64,000 nucleotides of DNA, from positions 1-64,000 of the forward strand of contig JAXMDC010000006.1 of NCBI GenBank assembly GCA_046349035.1, read 5' to 3'. Shown here one piece after another: positions 9,289-15,878 of this stretch. Position numbers and translations under genes: made by a program. The stretch is from JAXMDC01 sp046349035 (GTDB lineage Bacteria > Pseudomonadota > Alphaproteobacteria > Rhizobiales > Kaistiaceae). The notes under the pieces were generated by a model. The model was not told the DNA's origin and searched no databases. It saw nothing but the letters and a program-made list of their open reading frames with translations. Numbering within the stretch: the stretch's first letter is position 1; the number at the start of each line of letters is the position of its first letter.

Positions 9289-9717
9289 ATGATGACCTCG
9301 ACCGCGGTCTGGCCGAAGCCCGAAAAGCAGTCCCAGCTGAAGCGGATTCGCTTGGAGCTGGCTCGGTCCGACACATATCCCAACGGATCGTCCCGCCACG
9401 GCTATGAGTTCGTGGCTCCGCTCGACTCCGGCGATCACCTCGATGCCGACGGCTGGCGGCACCATCGCGGCGAATGCGTGGTCCGCCGCTTCTGGGGCGA
9501 TGAGGAACCGCAAATCGGTCGTCTGGTCCACCGTTCCGGAGGAGCCGAACACGCCCGCTGGGTATTCGACTACGACCCGGAGGGCGAAGAGGACGACGAA
9601 GCCGGCTATCGCCTCGGCGGACACCTGTTCCGTGTCGGGGAGTACGTGACCATTCGCGGCGAGGATCGGAAGGAGCACACGTTTCGTGTTACATCCGTCC
9701 AGCCGAGGCGGCTCTAG
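9289..9717 (+). CDS. Hypothetical acidic soluble protein
   Basis: 142 aa, with no signal peptide or membrane segment. It is rich in acidic residues (DYDPEGEEDDEAGYRLGG) and ends in a beta-rich stretch, HLFRVGEYVTIRGEDRKEHT. The ATG at 9289 (immediately followed by a second ATG) is preceded by GGAGG 7 bp upstream, which decides the start. I do not recognise the family. It lies divergent from fixL and 79 bp before the universal stress gene on the same strand, so it belongs to the stress block by position. Confidence 0.7.
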   Translation: MMTSTAVWPKPEKQSQLKRIRLELARSDTYPNGSSRHGYEFVAPLDSGDHLDADGWRHHRGECVVRRFWGDEEPQIGRLVHRSGGAEHARWVFDYDPEGEEDDEAGYRLGGHLFRVGEYVTIRGEDRKEHTFRVTSVQPRRL

Positions 9718-9796
9718 CCGCGGCTTGACCAGTCGCAAACCGCGGCGCCGCCGAAGGCGTTGACTGCCTCGAGTTCTCGGTGGAGGTAAGCGTGCC

Positions 9797-10618
9797 ATGA
9801 GCTATCGGTCGATCCTCGTACACGTGGATGGTGACGCGGGCTCGTCGGCGCGCGTTCGTCTCGCCGCCGATCTGGCGCAACGCTTCGAGGCCAGTCTCAC
9901 CGGCATGTGCGCCGCGATGGCGCGGCCGGTCATCGAGATGTACGGCGCCGGCATGGCCAGTGCCGAGATCGCCGATGTCGGCCGCGAGGAAGTCACCGCC
10001 GAGCTTAAGGCCGCGGAAGGGCGATTCAACGAAGCCCTTGCCGGCAGCAGCGTCAAGCGCGCTTGGCGCGCCGAATACGACTTCCCCGCAGCAGCGCTGG
10101 CAGACGCGGCGGCCGCACACGATCTGCTCGTCGTCGGCCAGGATCGCGGCGTGCTGCGCCGCGATGCCTATACGACCGTGATCGTCGGCGATCTGCTGAT
10201 GTCGGCCGGGCGGCCGGTATTGGTCGCTCCCCCTGGGCAGACCGAGCTTGCGGCGGGCAATGTTCTCGTCGCTTGGAAGAACTCCACCGAGGCCAAGCGG
10301 GCGATCGTCGATGCCCTGCCCTTGCTCGCCCGCGCCAAGAAGGTGCAACTTCTGCAGATTGGCGAGGGGGAGGACGGACGGCGTTCCTTGGACGCGGCGC
10401 AGGCCCATCTTGCTGCCCATCGCTTAGCCGCAACCGCTGACATGCGCCCGCGCGGCAAGGAGGTCGACCAGGATATCCTCAGCGCCGCCGCGGCCGCCGG
10501 CGCCGACCTCATTGTCGCCGGAGCCTACGGCCATTCGCGCATGCGCGAATGGGTGCTCGGCGGTGTGACGCGGACGCTTCTGACCAAGAGCCCCATCGCC
10601 GTCCTGCTGAGCCATTAG
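9797..10618 (+). CDS. Tandem universal stress protein (UspA family)
   Basis: 273 aa with two UspA domains. The first covers about residues 1-145 (YRSILVHVDGDAGSSARVRLA, DLLVVGQDR). The second begins near NVLVAWKNSTEAKRAI and ends ADLIVAGAYGHSRMREWVLGG. The second domain keeps the ATP-binding pattern G-x2-G-x9-G-(S/T) (GAYGHSRMREWVLGGVT); the first lacks it. USP proteins of this double type are regularly induced by oxygen limitation. GGAGG precedes the ATG. The gene heads a same-strand run with a protease, cytochrome c and membrane protein with 12, 17 and 16 bp gaps, likely one operon. Confidence 0.92.
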   Translation: MSYRSILVHVDGDAGSSARVRLAADLAQRFEASLTGMCAAMARPVIEMYGAGMASAEIADVGREEVTAELKAAEGRFNEALAGSSVKRAWRAEYDFPAAALADAAAAHDLLVVGQDRGVLRRDAYTTVIVGDLLMSAGRPVLVAPPGQTELAAGNVLVAWKNSTEAKRAIVDALPLLARAKKVQLLQIGEGEDGRRSLDAAQAHLAAHRLAATADMRPRGKEVDQDILSAAAAAGADLIVAGAYGHSRMREWVLGGVTRTLLTKSPIAVLLSH

Positions 10619-10630
10619 AGGAGCGCCGCC

Positions 10631-11437
10631 ATGCGTTACGCTGCACCTCGATCGCCCCGGACGCCGACGCCCCTTCTGGCCGCCTTGGCCTGCGCACTCG
10701 CGGCACCCGCCGCCAATGCCGCCAATGCCGTCCCCGGGGGGCCCCCTCCGCTGGTAGTGGAAATCCCCGAAACCAGCGGCGGCGGCCCGCTTGGCGCTCG
10801 TGAAGGGCAGGGGTCGGGATTCTTCGTCTCGCCCTCCGGGCTGATCGTGACCAACGGCCACGTCGTCGCCGGCTGTACCGAGGTCGAAATCGCCGGGCAC
10901 GGCGTCGGCAAGGTGCTGGCCGTCGACCAGAGCGTCGACCTTGCCACCGTTCAGCCGGAGCGGGCTGACAGCGTCGTCCCGGCGGAAATCGCCGCCGGCC
11001 CTCTTCGCCTCGGGCAGTCGGTCGCCGTACTCGGCTACCCGCTTGCCGACCTGCTCGGCCATTCGGTGTCGGTCACCACCGGTGTCGTCAGCACCGAGGT
11101 CGGGCTCGGCGGCGACCGTCGGCAGTTCACCATGACCGCCTCGCTGGAGCCGGGCAGCTCCGGCGGCCCGGTTTTCGATGCCAAGGGCCGCGTCGTTGGC
11201 GTCGCCGCCAGCAAGATGAACGCGGTGGCGATGATCCTGACCACCGGCTCGGCGGGCTCCAACATCAACTTCGCCGTCAATGCCGATGCCCTGCGCACCT
11301 TCCTGACCCGTCACGCCTGGAGCGCGCCGGATGCCACAACCACGGCTGCGGACCTGCCGATGGAGGATGCGGTCGCCATGGTGCGCCGCTCCACCGTTGA
11401 GCTGACCTGCCGGCCGCCGGCGGTCGGCGAACAGTAG
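10631..11437 (+). CDS. Periplasmic trypsin-like serine protease
   Basis: 268 aa. It has an N-terminal signal peptide (LLAALACALAAPAANA) and a chymotrypsin-fold protease domain of the DegP/S1C type. The catalytic triad is visible as His77 in TNGHVV, Asp103 in SVDLATVQ and Ser177 in EPGSSGGPV. No PDZ domain follows; the C-terminus is a short tail of about 45 residues. It sits 12 bp after the USP gene and 17 bp before a cytochrome c gene, which suggests envelope quality control within the stress operon. The substrate is unknown. Confidence 0.9.
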   Translation: MRYAAPRSPRTPTPLLAALACALAAPAANAANAVPGGPPPLVVEIPETSGGGPLGAREGQGSGFFVSPSGLIVTNGHVVAGCTEVEIAGHGVGKVLAVDQSVDLATVQPERADSVVPAEIAAGPLRLGQSVAVLGYPLADLLGHSVSVTTGVVSTEVGLGGDRRQFTMTASLEPGSSGGPVFDAKGRVVGVAASKMNAVAMILTTGSAGSNINFAVNADALRTFLTRHAWSAPDATTTAADLPMEDAVAMVRRSTVELTCRPPAVGEQ

Positions 11438-11454
11438 CCGAGGAGCACGCGACG

Positions 11455-11778
11455 ATGATGAGAAAAAGCTTCGTTGTGGCGATGGCCGCAATTCCACTGG
11501 CAGTCGGCATCGCCGTGGCCCAGCCGGTGGGCTTCCCCGAGCGTGGACGCAGCTATGCCGTTGCCAACTGCGCCGACTGCCATGCGGTCCTGGCAACCGA
11601 CCGTTCGTCCCCGGTAGCCAAGGCAACGCGCTTTGTCGATGTCGCCAACACGCCGGGGATGACCGCAACCGCCGTGCTCGTCTGGCTGCAAACGCCGCAT
11701 CCGACCATGCCGAACTTCGTCGTGGCCCCGGACGATATGCGCGACCTCGCCGCCTATATTGTCAGCCTCAAGCGCTGA
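11455..11778 (+). CDS. Small periplasmic c-type cytochrome
   Basis: 107 aa with a signal peptide (SFVVAMAAIPLAVGIAVA), heme motif CADCH at residues 39-43, and PHPTMPNF near residue 80 supplying the axial Met. The C-terminal helix MRDLAAYIVSLKR is typical of class I cytochromes. It resembles the cytochrome at 14799 (both contain P(P/T)MPN before the last helix), so these are probably paralogues. It lies in the USP-protease operon. Confidence 0.85.
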   Translation: MMRKSFVVAMAAIPLAVGIAVAQPVGFPERGRSYAVANCADCHAVLATDRSSPVAKATRFVDVANTPGMTATAVLVWLQTPHPTMPNFVVAPDDMRDLAAYIVSLKR

Positions 11779-11794
11779 CGCCGCTGCGAGCACT

Positions 11795-12361
11795 GTGTCC
11801 AACGACGCGGTCATCGATATCCAGGTCGAGCGGATCGCGCAAATCTTCGATTCGTTCGACCCCTATCCCTTCCGCGAGCGCGATCTCGACCGCGCCGCCG
11901 AGGAATACATAACCGGCTTTGCCCGCGAGCTGCCGCGCGGCTCGCCGATCCGCATTGTCGTGCATCTGCCGCCCACGGAAGCGCAGTCGCACGAAGCGGC
12001 GCACCTCCCTGACGCGATCCGCCGCTTCTTCGCCTATCGCGCCGACGGCAAGCGGATGGAGCTTCGCGAGCTTCTGCGCCTCGGCCGCCGCTCGCTGGGA
12101 ATCGGCTTGGTCGTCCTGGCCCTTTGCAGCGCGATCGGTGAACTCCTGCTGCGTGCCGTGCCGGACGGTCCGGGCGTGCTGCGCGAGGGAATCCTGATAC
12201 TCGGCTGGGTCGCCAACTGGCGGCCCCTCGAGATCTTTCTCTACGATTGGTGGCCGCTCACGCGCCAGCAGGGCCTTTTCCGGCGCCTCGCCGCCGCGGC
12301 GGTCGAGGTGCGCGTCGCATCGCCGGCGCAACCGCTGAGCGGCGGCGCCGGCGCTCCCTGA
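11795..12361 (+). CDS. Membrane-anchored protein of unknown function
   Basis: About 188 aa from a GTG at 11795 (VSNDAVIDIQVERIAQIFDS); the frame is open from a TTG at 11759 that overlaps the cytochrome gene. The N-terminal half is soluble (FDPYPFRERDLDRAAEEYI, RIVVHLPPTEAQ). Two hydrophobic segments follow (SLGIGLVVLALCSAIGELLL and GILILGWVANWRPLEIFLYD). It is not matched to any family I can name with certainty. Similar soluble-plus-two-helix proteins occur beside USP genes. The start codon is uncertain. Confidence 0.7.
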   Translation: MSNDAVIDIQVERIAQIFDSFDPYPFRERDLDRAAEEYITGFARELPRGSPIRIVVHLPPTEAQSHEAAHLPDAIRRFFAYRADGKRMELRELLRLGRRSLGIGLVVLALCSAIGELLLRAVPDGPGVLREGILILGWVANWRPLEIFLYDWWPLTRQQGLFRRLAAAAVEVRVASPAQPLSGGAGAP

Positions 12362-12365
12362 GCGA

Positions 12366-13016
12366 TCAGACAGCGACCTGGAGGCGGTCGTCGACGGCGG
12401 TGACGCCGGGGGCCGACCAGGCTGCGTTCTCCGCCGCCTCGCGCTCATCCCAGTTGTCCACCTTGCCGTCGAGGCGGACCCGGCCGCCCTCGACGGTGAC
12501 CTTGATCCCCTCCGATTCGATCTCGGCGTGACGCTTGAGCGCGTCCTCGATCTTCTTCTTGACGTCCGCCACCTGAACCGCCGGCTTGATGGTGATCGAA
12601 TTGGCGACGCCGACGACGCCGCTCAAGCGCCGCACATCCTCCTCGGCGGCGCGCTTCTGATACTGCCAGTCCACCGCGCCGCTGAGCGTTACCCAGCCCT
12701 TGTCGACCACCACTTGGACCGCTCCCGGCGGCACCAGGGCGTCCCAGCGCAGGATATCGAGCGCCCGCTTGGCGATTTCGTCGTCGGCGGTTTTGGCTTG
12801 GTCGGGGTAGCGGACATCGATCTCGAGAGCGACCGCCTTGACGCCCTTGACTCGTCTTGCGGCGCGCTCGGCGGCGATCTTTTGCGCGTAGTTCGGGACA
12901 TGCCCGCTCAGCGTGACGACCCCGGCCTTAGCGGCGACGCCGATCGATGCCGAATCGATGCTTGGCTCGAAGTCGAGCTCGTCCATCACGTCCTTGCGGA
13001 GTTTCCAGTCATCCAT
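12366..13016 (-). CDS. Triple BON-domain protein
   Basis: 216 aa, three BON domains (AGVVTLSGHVPNYAQK, KGWVTLSGAVDWQYQK, GGRVRLDGKVDNWDE), no signal peptide. It is a close paralogue of the protein at 3516-4163, sharing the frame of motifs and the sequence DELDFEPSIDSASIGV versus AELDWEPSVNAANIGV near the start. GGAG precedes the ATG. The gene ends 4 bp from the convergent membrane-protein gene and has an FNR-like box 67 bp upstream, so it is a single-gene unit of the same regulon. Confidence 0.88.
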   Translation of the reverse strand: MDDWKLRKDVMDELDFEPSIDSASIGVAAKAGVVTLSGHVPNYAQKIAAERAARRVKGVKAVALEIDVRYPDQAKTADDEIAKRALDILRWDALVPPGAVQVVVDKGWVTLSGAVDWQYQKRAAEEDVRRLSGVVGVANSITIKPAVQVADVKKKIEDALKRHAEIESEGIKVTVEGGRVRLDGKVDNWDEREAAENAAWSAPGVTAVDDRLQVAV

Positions 13017-13076
13017 GGCGCTGTCTCCTTCGAACGAAAAGAAGACTCAAGCGAGCATAGCCGCGCGGCAGATGCC

Positions 13077-13090
13077 TTGATGCCTGTCAA
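13077..13090 (-). promoter_or_regulatory. FNR/FixK-like box between BON gene and fixK-like gene
   Basis: TTGATGCCTGTCAA combines a TTGAT and a GTCAA half-site. It is centred about 67 bp upstream of the BON gene (start 13016) and 115 bp upstream of the regulator at 13199, so it may serve both and give autoregulation. Confidence 0.55.
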
Positions 13091-13198
13091 TGGGGCGCGG
13101 CCTACGTAGTTCCCCTTACGGACATCATCCGAATTTTGCGCCGCCGGGCCGGCCTCTATTCCAATGGACATTAATCATATTGGAGGGAGGCGTTCCCC

Positions 13199-13900
13199 AT
13201 GACCATCCAGGCAGGTCCCGAAACGTTCCTCGTCACTCCGCCCGTCAAGGCGCGGCCGATGCCGGCGGCAATTGCGGCAATTGGCGAACCCCGCAATCCG
13301 GCCGCCCCCGATGTCGGGGGAGTGCGCATGAACTTTGCGCGCAACGCCGAGATCTACGGCGAAGGCGAGCCGGCGGAGTTCGTTTATCGCGTCGTGACCG
13401 GCGCGATCCGCACCTCCAAACTTCTCAGCGACGGGCGCCGCCAGATCGGTGCTTTCCACACGCCGGGCGAGCTGTTCGGCCTGGAAGTGGGCGACAGCCA
13501 CCGCTTTGCCGCCGAGGCCGTGGTCGATAGCGTGGTGATGGTGATCCGGCGGAGCGCCCTTTTAGGGCTCGCCGCACGCGACCCGGAGACCGCCCGGCAG
13601 CTCTGGGCGGCCACCGCGCAGAGCCTCGATCGCGCCCACGAGCACATGCTGCTCCTCGGTCGCAAGAGCGCCGTCGAGAAGCTCGCCGCCTTCTTGCTTG
13701 AGATGTCGGCGCGCGGCGAGGAGGGTGAGATCGTCGAACTGCCGATGTCGCGCTACGACATCGCCGACTATCTCGGCCTGACGATCGAGACCGTGTCGCG
13801 GACGCTGACGCAACTGGAGAAGAGCGCGGCGATCGAGCTGCCGAGTTCCCGGCGGATCGTCCTGCGCGACGCGAGCGCGCTCCGGCGTCTCAACGCCTGA
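13199..13900 (+). CDS. Crp/FNR-family transcription regulator, FixK-like
   Basis: 233 aa. A cyclic-nucleotide-binding-fold domain spans about residues 45-150 (EIYGEGEPAEFVYRVVTGAI, IGAFHTPGELFGLEVG). A winged helix follows, with recognition region MSRYDIADYLGLTIETVSRTLTQLE; the ETVSR element is the one that reads TTGAT-type sites in FNR and FixK. The N-terminal 40 residues contain no cysteine, so it cannot hold an FNR-type iron-sulfur cluster and is better placed with FixK. GGAGGGAGG lies upstream of the ATG. It is the best candidate for the factor that binds the palindromes in this window, itself presumably controlled by FixLJ. Confidence 0.9.
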   Translation: MTIQAGPETFLVTPPVKARPMPAAIAAIGEPRNPAAPDVGGVRMNFARNAEIYGEGEPAEFVYRVVTGAIRTSKLLSDGRRQIGAFHTPGELFGLEVGDSHRFAAEAVVDSVVMVIRRSALLGLAARDPETARQLWAATAQSLDRAHEHMLLLGRKSAVEKLAAFLLEMSARGEEGEIVELPMSRYDIADYLGLTIETVSRTLTQLEKSAAIELPSSRRIVLRDASALRRLNA

Positions 13901-13916
13901 CGCTCGGGCCCAGCGC

Positions 13917-14687
13917 ATGGCCGGGCTGCTCGAAGGGAAGGCGGCGCTGATCACCGGCGCCGCCTCCGGGATCGGTGCTGCGGCGGCGCAGCGCTTTGCT
14001 GCAGAGGGTGCGGCCGTGTGCTTGGCCGACACCGATGCCGCCGGGTTGGCGCGGGTGAAGCGCCTGCTTGAAGCGACCGGCGCTCGCGCCGTCAGCGTCA
14101 CCGCCGATATCGGCCGCCGCGAAGACAATATCGCCATGATCGCCCAGGCCGTCGCCGCCTTCGACAAGCTCGATGCGGCGTTCCTGAACGCCGGGGTTCT
14201 CGGCGGCATGGCCGGCTTCGATGCGCTCACCCCGGAACTCTTCGATCGCGTCGTTCGCACCAATCTCTATGGCGTCTTCTATGGCCTGAAGGCGCTCCTT
14301 CCGGTCGTCTCCGCCGGCGGTGCGGTCGTCGTCACCGCCTCGACCGCCGGCCTCTTCGGCCTCAGCGAAAACGCCGCTTACAGCGCCTCCAAGCACGGCA
14401 TCGTCGGGCTGGTCCGATCAGCAGCGGCTGCCTTCGCCGCCAAGCGCATCCGCCTCAACGCCATATGCCCGGGCGGCGTCGCGACGCCGATGGCCGGCGT
14501 GCCGCAGTCCGATGCCCTGGTGGCTCCGGCCGATTTGGCCATGCCCGACTTTCGCGGCATGGCGAGCCCCCAGCACGTTGCCGAGCTTGCCGTTTTCCTG
14601 GCGAGTAGCCGGGCCTCGGCGATCACCGGCGCCTGTCATGTCGTCGATGTCGGCTGGACGACCGCTCTGCCCACCGGCGCCCACTGA
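13917..14687 (+). CDS. SDR-family NAD(P)-dependent oxidoreductase
   Basis: 256 aa classical short-chain dehydrogenase. The nucleotide-binding motif TGAASGIG is at residues 14-21, with NAG in LNAGVLGG, and the catalytic Ser-Tyr-Lys set is VVTASTAGLFG and YSASK. Asp39/Asp41 in CLADTDAAG after beta-2 suggest NAD(H) preference. It starts 16 bp after the FixK-like gene and may be co-transcribed. The substrate cannot be deduced. Confidence 0.9.
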   Translation: MAGLLEGKAALITGAASGIGAAAAQRFAAEGAAVCLADTDAAGLARVKRLLEATGARAVSVTADIGRREDNIAMIAQAVAAFDKLDAAFLNAGVLGGMAGFDALTPELFDRVVRTNLYGVFYGLKALLPVVSAGGAVVVTASTAGLFGLSENAAYSASKHGIVGLVRSAAAAFAAKRIRLNAICPGGVATPMAGVPQSDALVAPADLAMPDFRGMASPQHVAELAVFLASSRASAITGACHVVDVGWTTALPTGAH

Positions 14688-14728
14688 CGCGCCGGCGGCT
14701 CCATGCAACCGGCCGGGCCCGCTGACCG

Positions 14729-14742
14729 TTGACGCAGGTCAA
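14729..14742 (+). promoter_or_regulatory. FNR/FixK-type box upstream of cytochrome c / CBS-BON
   Basis: TTGACGCAGGTCAA is a perfect TTGAC-N4-GTCAA palindrome centred about 63 bp upstream of the ATG at 14799. The identical 14 bp, including the central GCAG, occur at 19102. Confidence 0.7.
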
Positions 14743-14798
14743 CGCAGGTTCTGCCAATGCGCGCAGTCTGAACCGATACCTCTCGGGGAATTGCAGCC

Positions 14799-15167
14799 AT
14801 GAGATCGCACCTTTCGCCCGTCGCTGACGGCTCCCGCGCCTGGTTGCTCAAGCTGGGCGCTGGCCTCCTCCTCGGCCTCGCCCTTGCCGCCACCGCCGCC
14901 ACAACCGCCGCCGGCCAGACGCGCGGCGTCGCCGCCGCCGGGCGCGGCATCGCCGAGAAATGGTGTTCGTCCTGTCACCTGGTCTTCGAGGGCCAGGCGC
15001 GGGCCAATGTCGACGTCCCGACCTTCCCGACGATCGCCAAGCGGATTGCCACCGACGCCGACTTTCTCGCCGCTTTCATCGCCAACCCCCATCCGCCGAT
15101 GCCCAACATGGGCCTCAGCCGGCAGGACATCGCCGACGTTCTGGCCTTCATCGCGACGCTGAAGTAG
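14799..15167 (+). CDS. Small c-type cytochrome
   Basis: 122 aa. A long N-terminal signal or anchor segment (LLKLGAGLLLGLALAATAAT) precedes the heme motif CSSCH at residues 56-60; NPHPPMPNMG carries the axial Met, and DIADVLAFIATLK is the last helix. It is paralogous to the cytochrome at 11455. The CBS-BON gene follows 33 bp later, so both likely respond to the box at 14729. Confidence 0.87.
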   Translation: MRSHLSPVADGSRAWLLKLGAGLLLGLALAATAATTAAGQTRGVAAAGRGIAEKWCSSCHLVFEGQARANVDVPTFPTIAKRIATDADFLAAFIANPHPPMPNMGLSRQDIADVLAFIATLK

Positions 15168-15200
15168 AAGCCGCGGCAGTAGCCTCGGGAGAGTCCTGCC

Positions 15201-15878
15201 ATGCGCGCTGCCGACATAATGAGACGCCAAGTGCTGACCATTTCGCCGACGGCGGGGGTCAGCGAGCTGGCAAAGCTGCTGGTGGACAATGGCGTGAGTG
15301 CCGTCCCGGTCGTCGACGACGCGGGCAAACTCGTCGGCATCGTCAGCGAGAACGACATGGTGCGCCGCGTCGAACTCGGCACCGCCCCGCGGCGCCATTG
15401 GCTGCGGACGTTTCTCGACCCGCAGAGCGCCGCCAAGGAGTTCGTCAAGGCGAACTCGCAGCGCGTCGCCGATGTCATGACCCGGAAGGTCGTGACCATC
15501 GGTCCCGACACCCCGATCGCCGAGATCGCCACCCTGCTGGAGTCCCATCAGATCAAGCGGGTGCCGGTGGTGGACGGTGGCCGCGTCGTCGGCATCGTCA
15601 GCCGCGCCAACCTGATCCAGGCGCTTGGCGCCTTTGGCAAGAAGCTTGGCCCGGGAGCCGATCCCGGCAAGCTGCGCGCCCGCGTCGAGGAGCGGATCAA
15701 GGCGGAGCCCTGGCATTCCTGGATGGTCAATGTCACCGTCGACGGCGACCATGTCGACCTCTGGGGCATGGTCGACTCGGAGGCGGTGAAGAACGCGACG
15801 CGCGTTGCTGCCGAGACGACGCCCGGCGTCAAGAGCGTCGGCGATCACCTGCTGGTCGCCCCGGCATTCCGCGAATAG
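15201..15878 (+). CDS. CBS-pair plus BON domain protein
   Basis: 225 aa in three parts: CBS1 (MRAADIMRRQVLTISP ... GIVSENDMVRR), CBS2 (VADVMTRKVVTIGPDTPIAE ... GIVSRANLIQAL) and a C-terminal BON domain (VTVDGDHVDLWGMVDSEAVKN). CBS pairs bind adenosine nucleotides, so this is a probable energy-state sensor joined to a membrane-associating domain. A linker between the CBS units is basic (RRHWLRTFLDPQ). The 3' end overlaps the convergent P-type ATPase gene by 34 bp. Confidence 0.9.
   Translation: MRAADIMRRQVLTISPTAGVSELAKLLVDNGVSAVPVVDDAGKLVGIVSENDMVRRVELGTAPRRHWLRTFLDPQSAAKEFVKANSQRVADVMTRKVVTIGPDTPIAEIATLLESHQIKRVPVVDGGRVVGIVSRANLIQALGAFGKKLGPGADPGKLRARVEERIKAEPWHSWMVNVTVDGDHVDLWGMVDSEAVKNATRVAAETTPGVKSVGDHLLVAPAFRE

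Noticed and set aside
9721..9780. Further FNR-like boxes before the USP gene (TTGACCAGTCGCAA, TTGACTGCCTCGAG)
   Set aside because: Only one half-site is good in each; mismatch in the second half makes them no better than chance in GC-rich DNA.
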